Part shown: piece by piece, positions 1 to 7,169 of the stretch | Position numbering within the stretch: the first letter of the stretch is position 1 | Layout: every line of letters begins with the position of its first letter | Source of the DNA: DATJUF01 sp035524095 | GTDB lineage: Bacteria; Desulfobacterota; Binatia; Binatales; Binataceae | Reading direction: 5' to 3' | Assembly: GCA_035524095.1 (NCBI GenBank) | Contig: DATKPK010000015.1 | Span: forward strand, 1-16,612 | Length of the DNA stretch: 16,612 nt | Translations under genes and position numbers: made by a program | Notes under the pieces: model-generated | What the model was told of the DNA's origin: nothing | The model's input: the letters and a program-made list of their open reading frames with translations, nothing else | Databases searched by the model: none

Positions 1-1
1 T

Positions 2-340
2 GGCTTTGGTACCGCGCCCGACGGCTTCCAGCAGCCCGCGCAGCGCCAACTCCCTTATCAACCGGCAGCCTCGCCTGACGTGCGGTTCTATGTCAAAGGA
101 CCAACGACTGAGCTCTTCGACGCCCTGATTGAAGACCAAAAACAAAGCAATGCCCTCGAGACACGCGTACCCGCAGTGATCATCTTCGACAATCCAAGCA
201 CCAACGCGAGCATTGACGGCATCTTCACCGCCGTCACTATCACTGGCGATTTCAATATCGACATGACCTGTAACGGCGCCGTAGTCGCGGTCGGTCGAAC
301 TGGCACCGCTCAAACCCTCAAATCGAAATGTGGACCTTAA
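2..340 (+). CDS. 3' end of an unrecognised gene (partial, start outside window)
   Basis: The frame is open from the first complete codon at base 2 to the TAA at 338-340, so this is read as the C-terminal 112 residues of a protein that begins before the window. A GTG at 80 could serve as an internal start (86 residues), but nothing forces that choice because no stop lies upstream of it. The visible part starts Gln/Pro-rich and continues as a mixed alpha/beta-like stretch (RFYVKGPTTELFDALIED, then VPAVIIFDNP and GIFTAVTITGDF). It has two cysteines near the end (DMTCNGAV and KSKCGP), which might pair if the protein is exported. There is no transmembrane segment. I do not recognise the family. 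It ends directly against the TTG of the following adaptor gene, in the same reading frame. Confidence 0.5.
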   Translation, partial: GFGTAPDGFQQPAQRQLPYQPAASPDVRFYVKGPTTELFDALIEDQKQSNALETRVPAVIIFDNPSTNASIDGIFTAVTITGDFNIDMTCNGAVVAVGRTGTAQTLKSKCGP

Positions 341-1456
341 TTGGAAAGGCTTTTCTCGACCGACGACGCCTATGTCGACGGCACGGTAGCACTGGTCTCC
401 TCGCGCATCCCAGGAACGGTTGCGCATTTATATGTCGAGGAAAACTGGGCGGTTAAGGCTGGCGATGTGCTCCTCACGCTCGACCCGCGCGACTACCAGG
501 TACGGGTCGATCAGGCTGATGCCCAACTCGAACGCGCCCGCGAGGCCATCGATCAGCTTTATGCGCAGCTTGACGCCGCCGAGGCTGGCTCCCGTCTGGC
601 TGGCTCGCAGCTCTCGATGGCGCAGATCGATCTTGGGCGCCAGAAGCAATTACGCGAGCAAGGCGTAACTTCCCGTGAGGCTTACGATCAGGCCTATACG
701 GCTGAGCGTGTTGCAGTGGCGGACCAGGCGCTCGCCGACCATCAGGTGGATCAAGCTCGCGCCGCGCTGGGTAACGATGTTACTGCCAACGGTGGGCAAG
801 ATCATGCGCGGTACGATCGCGCGATAGTGCAGCAGGCACAAGCTCAGCTCGAAGCCGCCAAGCTTGACCTCAGCTACACTACGATTCGAGCACCGCTCTC
901 CGGCATCATTACGCGCAAGAGCGTTCACGTCGGTAATCGCGTCCAGCCCGGCGAGCCCCTCCTCGCGATCGTGCCGGTCGACCGCCTCTATGTGACCGCC
1001 AACTTCAAGGAAACCCAGCTAACCGACGTCAGAGTTGGCCAGCCTGCCACCGTCGAAGCCGACATCTATCCTGGCTATATCTACAAAGCCCACGTCGACT
1101 CGATCAGCGTCGGCACCGGTGCTGCCTTCGCACTGTTACCACCTGAAAATGCGACCGGTAACTGGGTCAAAGTGGTCCAGCGCGTCCCGGTCAAAGTCGT
1201 GCTGAACGAAGCGCCGCCACCCGACAAGCCGCTTCGTATGGGCCTTTCGGTGGAAGTGACCATCGACATCAGCAACACCAATGGACCGTTGCTGTCGTCC
1301 ACCCTGCAGAATCTCTACGACGAGCATAAGGGTAACGCCGCGAGCGGTCCCGAAACGATGCAGGGAACTCAGCAGCTACCATCGTCGGCACCAGGTGGAG
1401 GCGAAAATCCGCCTTCCGATACGACCGTGCCGGATCAGGGCGCATTGCAACACTAA
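341..1456 (+). CDS. EmrA/HlyD-family membrane fusion (efflux adaptor) protein, N-terminal anchor missing
   Basis: Periplasmic adaptor proteins of this family bridge an inner-membrane drug transporter to an outer-membrane channel. The 371 residues begin at the EmrA signature STDDAYVDG. They continue with the first lipoyl half (about 14-50, PGTVAHLYVEENWAVKAGD), an alpha-helical hairpin rich in Gln/Ala/Glu (about 55-180), the second lipoyl half (IRAPLSGIITRKSVHVGNRV), and a beta-barrel segment with LYVTANFKETQL and VEADIYPG. A low-complexity Pro/Ser/Gly tail of about 60 residues ends it. Family members normally have a cytoplasmic tail and one transmembrane helix just before STDDAYV; here neither this frame nor the other two plus frames upstream encodes one. 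The only available start is TTG 341, directly after the TAA of the preceding frame, with no clear ribosome site. The gene may therefore be 5'-truncated or translated by termination-reinitiation. No EmrB transporter lies in the window. Confidence 0.82.
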   Translation: MERLFSTDDAYVDGTVALVSSRIPGTVAHLYVEENWAVKAGDVLLTLDPRDYQVRVDQADAQLERAREAIDQLYAQLDAAEAGSRLAGSQLSMAQIDLGRQKQLREQGVTSREAYDQAYTAERVAVADQALADHQVDQARAALGNDVTANGGQDHARYDRAIVQQAQAQLEAAKLDLSYTTIRAPLSGIITRKSVHVGNRVQPGEPLLAIVPVDRLYVTANFKETQLTDVRVGQPATVEADIYPGYIYKAHVDSISVGTGAAFALLPPENATGNWVKVVQRVPVKVVLNEAPPPDKPLRMGLSVEVTIDISNTNGPLLSSTLQNLYDEHKGNAASGPETMQGTQQLPSSAPGGGENPPSDTTVPDQGALQH

Positions 1457-1468
1457 TTACATCCAAAG

Positions 1469-1500
1469 CCTGTGGTCGCTTCCTTCGGAACGGCCGCAGG
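1469..1500 (+). terminator. hairpin just after the efflux adaptor gene
   Basis: Twelve bases after the adaptor stop, CCTGTGG (1469-1475) pairs with CCGCAGG (1494-1500), with one G-U pair. Inside it TTCC (1480-1483) pairs with GGAA (1487-1490) around a 3-nt loop. No T-run follows, so it could be a factor-dependent terminator or simply a stabilising 3' hairpin. Confidence 0.3.
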
Positions 1501-1572
1501 CAATGATTGCCCTACTTGGACCGCTCCCCGCTCACCGTCAGAATCCACCTCCGCTGAAATCACGCCTCCCCG

Positions 1573-2622
1573 ATGGCCCAGGTCAGCGATATCGAACAAC
1601 GGCTGGCCGCCTATCTGGAAGCCTCGCTCGCCAGCCTCAGGATTCTCGATAGCGGCTGGGAAACCACTATCTTTGAATTCATCCTTGGCACCCGCTCCGG
1701 CCGTTCAGCCAACCTGCCTCTCGCGACTCCCCTGGTGCTTCGCTTTTACGAAGGCTCCAGCGCGAAGGACAAGTCCGTCCGCGAGATTACGGTGTTCAAG
1801 TGCCTCGCCGCCAACGGCTTCCCAGTTCCCCGCGCCTATCTATTCGAACCCGATGCCGGACCGCTCGGCGCTCCATTCCTGGTGATGCAGCGTCTCGGCG
1901 GCGGTCCACTGTTCGCCACCCGCAGCTTTCCGCAGGCCTTCAAGACGTTTGCGCTGGGCTTCTTCGCCTTCGTCCGCGCCCAGGCCCGGCTCCATCGGAT
2001 TACTGCCGTTCCCGGCGATTATCCGCGCGCGTTTCGTGCCGCCGGCATCGCGCCCGACGCGCCACTGCTCGACCGCCTGCTCAACATCATCGATGGGCGA
2101 ATCGAACGCGGCCCACTGCCAGGCCTGAAGGACGCCCTCGACCGCCTACGCGCACAGGCTGACCGCTTCCGCGCGGCACCCGAGGCACCCCTTCACATGG
2201 ACTATCATCCGCAGAATGTTCTCGTAGAGGGCCTGCGCGTCACCGGCGTGATCGATTGGGTCAATGCTGACCGTGGCGATCGCCACCTCGACGCCGCCAC
2301 CACCTCGGTTATTCTCGCGACCAGTGCCTTCGAGCATCCGCGCTGGATGCGTGATAACGCCGCAGGCAACCTGCTGCGCGCTAACTTCGCCGGGATGTAT
2401 CTACCGTTCTATCACGCGATGCTCCCGATGGATCTCACGCGCTTCCGCTACTGCCAGGGCGTCGGCGCCCTTCTGCGCCTTTCGATGTTCGGCATGATGC
2501 GCACGCGCGGCGCCGATGCCGCGGGCTTCCGTCCCGAGGCGATGAAGAACGTGACACCAGCGGTCGTGCGTCTGCTCTCGCGCTATGCAAGCCGCAAAAT
2601 CGGCGTCCCCACGTCGATCTGA
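1573..2622 (+). CDS. Phosphotransferase of the aminoglycoside phosphotransferase (APH) fold
   Basis: This is an ATP-dependent small-molecule kinase with a eukaryotic-kinase-like fold, 349 residues and cytosolic (no signal or membrane helix). The N-lobe shows a glycine-containing turn (DSGWETTIFEF), a strand LVLRFYEG where an Arg sits near the usual nucleotide-binding Lys, and the helix KSVREITVFKCLAANGFPVP. The catalytic loop is HMDYHPQN, with Asp210 as probable base and Asn215 as metal ligand, and the second metal Asp is 228 in VIDWVNAD. The D-N-D spacing (5 and 13) equals that of classical APH(3') enzymes. The usual HGD triplet is HMD here. The substrate is unknown: relatives phosphorylate antibiotics, homoserine, choline or hydroxyacyl compounds, and nothing here proves resistance. 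ATG 1573 is chosen as the first in-frame start giving the complete N-lobe; its ribosome site is weak. The gene lies 116 bases after the adaptor gene on the same strand. Confidence 0.85.
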   Translation: MAQVSDIEQRLAAYLEASLASLRILDSGWETTIFEFILGTRSGRSANLPLATPLVLRFYEGSSAKDKSVREITVFKCLAANGFPVPRAYLFEPDAGPLGAPFLVMQRLGGGPLFATRSFPQAFKTFALGFFAFVRAQARLHRITAVPGDYPRAFRAAGIAPDAPLLDRLLNIIDGRIERGPLPGLKDALDRLRAQADRFRAAPEAPLHMDYHPQNVLVEGLRVTGVIDWVNADRGDRHLDAATTSVILATSAFEHPRWMRDNAAGNLLRANFAGMYLPFYHAMLPMDLTRFRYCQGVGALLRLSMFGMMRTRGADAAGFRPEAMKNVTPAVVRLLSRYASRKIGVPTSI

Positions 2623-2654
2623 TTCATCGCTCCCTCGCGTCATTGCGGCCACAG

Positions 2655-2678
2655 CGCCGAAGAGCGCGATACTCGGCG
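2655..2678. terminator. inverted repeat between convergent genes
   Basis: CGCCGA (2655-2660) and TCGGCG (2673-2678) form a 6-bp stem in the 72-bp gap between the convergent kinase gene and the minus-strand secreted protein gene. An alternative inner pairing GAG/CTC is possible. The position suits a bidirectional terminator, but there is no T-run on either side. Confidence 0.3.
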
Positions 2679-2694
2679 ATCTCTCGGGACGGGA

Positions 2695-3297
2695 CTATGG
2701 AGGTGACAGGCACGGCTCGAGAAATGCCGGTATTGAACTCCCAACCTGTGGCAGCGAACTAAAGCAAGGCTCGCTCGGTTTGCACTGGTACATGTAAGCC
2801 CAATGCGTCACCAGAACGTCTCCCACTGCCACAGTGGACATCTGATTCTCCATCGCATATCCGCCCGGCTGGGGAATCATCGTACCAATTCCGGTTGTCG
2901 ACGAATCCAGAAGCGGAGCCGTCGTTGTCGTCGGGGCTGAGGACAAGGACGTAAAGGTTAAATGCACCGCTCCCTGAGGCGTGACTGATCCCACCAATTG
3001 GAAGCACGAAGTGGATGAGGGTGACGAATCCGGCTGAGTAAACGAAACCGCAGTGGTTCCCCAGAAATATCCGCCTTGGTAATTCGAGATGTAATACACA
3101 GTCTGGTCCGCAACTGGAATCGGCGGCAGCGAAGGGTCGGAGATGATGGCGAGCAGATATTGGTTCGGTACATACCAATAGGTCTTATTTAGCCATTGCC
3201 AATGGTCATAGCTTGGCGGCGGCGGCGCGGCTGCCACATGCACGCCTTGCACGGCCACTAACAACGCCACTATTGCCAATAATAGATGTTTCCGCAC
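2695..3297 (-). CDS. Unrecognised secreted protein with signal peptide
   Basis: The 200 residues open with a clear Sec signal peptide: basic MRKH, a hydrophobic core LLLAIVALLVAVQGVHV, then a likely cleavage near VAAA before a PPPP run. The mature part is rich in Ser, Thr, Pro, Tyr and Trp (DHWQWLNKTYWYVPNQYL) and has four cysteines (STSCFQL, YQCKPSEPCF, EPCLSPP), consistent with an exported beta-rich, disulfide-bonded protein. No catalytic motif is visible and I do not recognise the family. The start is GTG at 3297-3295: an in-frame TAA lies four codons upstream and no in-frame ATG intervenes. A GAGGG stretch lies very close to the GTG. The gene is divergent from the dnaE2-type polymerase gene and convergent with the phosphotransferase gene. 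Confidence 0.65.
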   Translation of the reverse strand: MRKHLLLAIVALLVAVQGVHVAAAPPPPSYDHWQWLNKTYWYVPNQYLLAIISDPSLPPIPVADQTVYYISNYQGGYFWGTTAVSFTQPDSSPSSTSCFQLVGSVTPQGAVHLTFTSLSSAPTTTTAPLLDSSTTGIGTMIPQPGGYAMENQMSTVAVGDVLVTHWAYMYQCKPSEPCFSSLPQVGSSIPAFLEPCLSPP

Positions 3298-3322
3298 GCC
3301 CTCATTTTATGAGCGGGCCACC

Positions 3323-3328
3323 CTTATA
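3323..3328 (-). promoter_or_regulatory. possible -10 element for the secreted protein gene
   Basis: On the minus strand TATAAG lies about 26 bases upstream of the GTG start. No good -35 hexamer is found at the usual spacing, so this is a weak call made from one hexamer. Confidence 0.2.
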
Positions 3329-3373
3329 GCTGTACAAATTGACGGACTTGATAACTAGGCGAGCGCCAACTCA

Positions 3374-3474
3374 CGAAAGCACGTTTTCGCAATCAGTAGG
3401 ATTCTCATTCGACAACTCCTAAATAGTCGTCGCCGCTTGATCTGATAGCGAAATTTAAGCGAAACTGTCCTTCG
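3374..3474. promoter_or_regulatory. CGAAA-containing inverted repeats upstream of the error-prone polymerase
   Basis: The 200-bp gap between the divergent genes contains CGAAA-N6-TTTCG (3374-3389), a further GCGAAATTT (3448-3456) and CGAA-N7-TTCG (3460-3474). The last ends 23 bases before the polymerase ATG. Error-prone polymerases of this family are commonly SOS-controlled, so these could be operator half-sites. They do not match the classical E. coli or Bacillus LexA boxes that I know, and assignment to any repressor is conjecture. Confidence 0.25.
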
Positions 3475-3497
3475 GCCCCACGCCGCCAGACAGTTGC

Positions 3498-6400
3498 ATG
3501 GCTCAACCACCCTACGTCGAACTTCGCACCCGCAGCGCCTTCAGCTTCCTCGAAGGCGCTACCGCCCCCGAGGATTTAGTCACTACCGCCCACGCCCTCG
3601 GCTATGACGCGATCGCTCTCGGCGACCGCGACGGCCTCTACGGGGCCCCGCGTTTCTATCAAGCCGCTACCCAGGCCAAGCTCAAGGCGATCGTCGGCGC
3701 CGAACTTCCACTCGATAGCGCCAGCTTCGGCCTACCTACCAACGTCTCGTCCCGCCTCTACGTTCTCGTGCCTGACCAGGAGCGTTACCGCAATCTCTGC
3801 CGGATGCTCACCGCCGCCAAGCTCCGCCCGCTCGGCACCCATCCCGACGGCTCGCCGCGCTATCCGGCCAAAGGCGACAGCCGCGTCACTCTCGCCGACC
3901 TCGAACGTTATGGCAGCGGCCTGATTGCACTGGCCGGCGGCGCGCTCAGCCCGCTCACCCGGATGCTCGTCCGTGGAAGCAATCCGCTCGCGCTCACCGA
4001 TCGTCTCGGCGCGATTCTCGGCCGTAATAACCTGCTGATCGACCTCCAACGGCACCTCGATCCCGACGAAGAGCGCCTCAATCGACGCCTGCTCGATTTG
4101 GCTACCGCCGCTCATTTGCCGCTGGTCGCCACCAACGACGTTTGCTTCACGCTTGGCGCCGATGGCACCCCTCGCACCGTTTCCGCTTCGCCCGAGATGC
4201 ATGTTTGTATTCCGACCGACGCGATCCGCCTGGACGGTAGCCGTACCGCCACTCAGCCCGGACCATCCGGCAATCGCTGGAATCCCGGTGACGACATGGA
4301 GCGCGCTCTGCTCGATGTGATGACCTGTATTCGCCTGGGTCTGACGCTCGAAGAGGCCGGACGCGCGTTATGGGCTAATCATGAGCGCCATTTGAAATCG
4401 CCTGCAGCGATGGTTGCGCTGTTCCGCGATCAGCCCCGTGCGCTCGCAATGACTCGCGAAGTCGCTGATCGCTGCACCTTCACCCTCAAAGACCTGGGCT
4501 ACCGCTTCCCTGACTATCCGCTGCCACCCGGCGAGACTCCCGACAGCTACTTGCGCGCCCTGACGTGGGCCGGTGCCCGCGAGCGCTGGCGTGAGCCTGA
4601 CCCCCGCGTCCGCCACCAGCTCGAACACGAACTGAGCGTCATCGCCAAGCTCAAACTCGCCGGCTACTTCCTGATCGTCTGGGATATCGTCGAGTTCTGC
4701 CGCGAAAATCACATCCTCGCCCAAGGGCGCGGCTCCGCCGCCAACAGCGCCGTGTGCTACGCGCTCGGCATCACCGCCGTTGACGCCGTGAAGATGGAAC
4801 TGCTGTTCGAGCGCTTTCTCTCAGAAGAACGGGGCGAATGGCCCGATATTGATATCGACCTTCCCAGCGGCGACCAGCGCGAGAAGGTTATCCAGTATGT
4901 CTACCGCCGCTACGGCAAGCATGGCGCCGCGATGACCGCCAACGTCATCACCTATCGCATTCGCAGCGCCGTTCGCGAAACCGCCAAAGTCCTCGGCTTT
5001 CCGCCCGATCAGGTCGATCGCCTCGCCCGCCTCAACTACGTCTACGAATTCCGCGACCAGCACGACGAATTCACTGCGCTTTTGCGCAAAGGCGGTGTCG
5101 ATCCCGATGTACCGCGCATGCGGATGCTGATCGAACTAGTCAAGCGCTTTCAAGGACTACCGCGCCATCTCGGTCAGCATAGCGGTGGAATGGTTATCGG
5201 CGCCGGCCCGCTCGATGAAATCGTCCCGCTCGAACCCGCCTCGATGCCCGGTCGCGTCGTCGTCCAATGGGACAAGGAGGATTGCGCCGACCTCGGCATT
5301 ATCAAAATTGATCTGCTCGGCCTCGGAATGCTCGCCGCGCTCGAACAGGCGATCCCGATGATCCGCCAGCATGAGGGCGTCGCGATCAACCTCGCCCATC
5401 TGCCAGCCGACGATCCAGATGTCTACGCGATGATGCAAAAGGCCGACACTATCGGCGTCTTTCAGATAGAAAGCCGCGCCCAGATGGCCACATTACCGCG
5501 CATGAAACCGACCACTTTCTATGACTTGGTGGTCGAAGTCGCGATTATCCGTCCCGGCCCGATCGTCGGCCGCATGGTCCATCCTTATCTCAACCGCCGC
5601 AGCGGCCATGAGCCGGTCCGCTACGATCATCCAGCTCTTGAACCAATTCTCGAGCGTACCCTCGGCGTTCCGCTCTTTCAGGAGCAACTTCTGCGCATGG
5701 CGATGGCCGTCGCTGGCTTCAGCGGTGGCGAAGCCGAAGAACTACGCCGCGCGATGGGTTTCAAGCGTTCGACTGCCCGCATGATGCAAATCGAGACGCG
5801 CCTGCGCGAGGGGATGGCGCGCAAGGGTATCCGCGGCGCTACCGCCGATCGTATCGTACGCTCGATTACTTCCTTTGCTCTCTATGGTTTTCCCGAGTCA
5901 CATGCCGCCAGCTTCGCCCTTATCGCTTATGCCTCCGCTTATCTGAAGTGCCATCATCCGGCCGCCTTTTACGCCGCGATGCTCAACTGCTATCCGCTCG
6001 GCTTCTACCATCCGGCCACGTTGGTGAAAGACGCGCAGCATCATCAGGTTACTGTGCTGCCAATCGACGTCACTCAATCGGATTGGGCTTGCACGATTAC
6101 TAGTGCCCCCCGCCAACCTTCACGTTCGGATACCGCTACGATGCCACTCATCGACTATCAATTACGCCTCGGCCTTAAGTACGTCGCCGGACTGCGCGCC
6201 GAAACCGGCAAGCGCATCGAGGCCGCCCGCGCTGATTCTCCCTTCAAAACGATCGCGGATTTCACCACGCGCACTGCCCCCAATCGCCGTGAACTCGAGA
6301 TGCTCGCATGGGCGGGTGCCTTCGCACAGTTCCATCCCACCCGCCGCGACGCGCTATGGCAGGCGACCGCCGTCGAACGTGACCCTTTCAGTCTTTTGGC

Positions 6401-6899
6401 TGGGGCCGAACCGTCTAACCTGTCTGACGCCGAATCTGCCCTACTGTCTGACGGATCGGGTATCCGCTCTCAGTTGCCGCGCATGACTCCGATTGAAGAG
6501 ACCTTCGCTGATTTCGCTGCTACCGGTTTGACCGCTGGTCCGCATGTGATGGCGCATGCGCGCGCCCGCCTGTGCGCCGCCGGCATCCTCAGCGCCGCTG
6601 ACCTCGCCGGCGCCGACAATGGCGCGTGGGTCAAAGTGGCTGGCGTCGTGATTGTGCGCCAGCGGCCCGGCACCGCTAAAGGTTTTCTCTTCATCACACT
6701 CGAAGACGAAACCGGTATCGCCAATGCGATCGTCACGCCGGATAACTTTCAGGCGCATCGCACCCTGCTCCATCGCGCTACCGTCCTGATTGTCGAAGGC
6801 CCGTTGCAAAAGCAGCAGGGCGTCATTCATGTGCGCGGGCGCAACTTTCGTGAGCTTAAACTCTCAGGGGCCGTCACCCGTTCTCATGATTTTCACTGA
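3498..6899 (+). CDS. dnaE2: Error-prone DNA polymerase III alpha subunit DnaE2/ImuC
   Basis: This C-family polymerase performs translesion synthesis and damage-induced mutagenesis; at 1133 residues it is full length for DnaE2. Domains in order: a PHP domain (about 1-280), the palm with YFLIVWDIVEFCRENHILAQ and GRGSAANSAVCYALG, and the catalytic acidic motif PDIDID (Asp450, Asp452). The third catalytic Asp605 is in KIDLLGLGML. The fingers/helix-hairpin-helix region has the DnaE2-like GFPESHAASFALIAYASAYL, and an OB fold near 1035-1110 reads VIVRQRPGTAKGFLFITLED. Two oddities sit in the PHP domain. The segments that usually carry metal-binding His read LRTRS and DRDGLYG, with Arg in place of His. 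About 45 extra residues (222-268) lie between VATNDV and the ALLDVMTCIR helix. ATG 3498 aligns with the expected family N-terminus. The usual partners imuA and imuB are absent from the window. Confidence 0.95.
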   Translation: MAQPPYVELRTRSAFSFLEGATAPEDLVTTAHALGYDAIALGDRDGLYGAPRFYQAATQAKLKAIVGAELPLDSASFGLPTNVSSRLYVLVPDQERYRNLCRMLTAAKLRPLGTHPDGSPRYPAKGDSRVTLADLERYGSGLIALAGGALSPLTRMLVRGSNPLALTDRLGAILGRNNLLIDLQRHLDPDEERLNRRLLDLATAAHLPLVATNDVCFTLGADGTPRTVSASPEMHVCIPTDAIRLDGSRTATQPGPSGNRWNPGDDMERALLDVMTCIRLGLTLEEAGRALWANHERHLKSPAAMVALFRDQPRALAMTREVADRCTFTLKDLGYRFPDYPLPPGETPDSYLRALTWAGARERWREPDPRVRHQLEHELSVIAKLKLAGYFLIVWDIVEFCRENHILAQGRGSAANSAVCYALGITAVDAVKMELLFERFLSEERGEWPDIDIDLPSGDQREKVIQYVYRRYGKHGAAMTANVITYRIRSAVRETAKVLGFPPDQVDRLARLNYVYEFRDQHDEFTALLRKGGVDPDVPRMRMLIELVKRFQGLPRHLGQHSGGMVIGAGPLDEIVPLEPASMPGRVVVQWDKEDCADLGIIKIDLLGLGMLAALEQAIPMIRQHEGVAINLAHLPADDPDVYAMMQKADTIGVFQIESRAQMATLPRMKPTTFYDLVVEVAIIRPGPIVGRMVHPYLNRRSGHEPVRYDHPALEPILERTLGVPLFQEQLLRMAMAVAGFSGGEAEELRRAMGFKRSTARMMQIETRLREGMARKGIRGATADRIVRSITSFALYGFPESHAASFALIAYASAYLKCHHPAAFYAAMLNCYPLGFYHPATLVKDAQHHQVTVLPIDVTQSDWACTITSAPRQPSRSDTATMPLIDYQLRLGLKYVAGLRAETGKRIEAARADSPFKTIADFTTRTAPNRRELEMLAWAGAFAQFHPTRRDALWQATAVERDPFSLLAGAEPSNLSDAESALLSDGSGIRSQLPRMTPIEETFADFAATGLTAGPHVMAHARARLCAAGILSAADLAGADNGAWVKVAGVVIVRQRPGTAKGFLFITLEDETGIANAIVTPDNFQAHRTLLHRATVLIVEGPLQKQQGVIHVRGRNFRELKLSGAVTRSHDFH

Positions 6900-7169
6900 G
6901 ATAACGTCCGACTATATCTACTTGAGTAAATAGCTATGCAAGGACGTAACACCAAAATCGAATCAAATAGCTAAATCTGACAGACACTTAAGATCAACAA
7001 GTAGCTGGCATCCGCAACCCCGCGTACTTGCTTTATTTCCGCTACCACTTGCGCCGATCGGCTTTAGAATCGGTATTGCGCGCATTTTCGAGCATCTCGG
7101 CGTAAGTATAACCCTGCACCACTGATCCCTTTCGCTTACCGCTTTTGGATCGGCGGTATTTGATTGACT
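6900..7169. other. 270-bp intergenic region between dnaE2 and the NHL-repeat protein
   Basis: This stretch is AT-richer than its surroundings at its left end and has no credible gene. It holds a 9-bp direct repeat AAATAGCTA (6928-6936 and 6965-6973), a distant inverted repeat ACGTCC (6904-6909) / GGACGT (6942-6947) and a 10-bp palindrome GCCGATCGGC (7053-7062). It should contain the polymerase terminator and the promoter of the downstream gene, but I cannot identify a strong match to either. Confidence 0.4.

Noticed and set aside
1281..1885. Overlapping plus-strand open frames between the adaptor and kinase genes
   Set aside because: They are Pro/Ser/Arg-rich, lack motifs, and overlap the ends of two well-supported genes.
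3339..3344. TTGACG as a -35 box for the polymerase gene
   Set aside because: No acceptable -10 hexamer lies 16-18 bases downstream, so it is not called a promoter.
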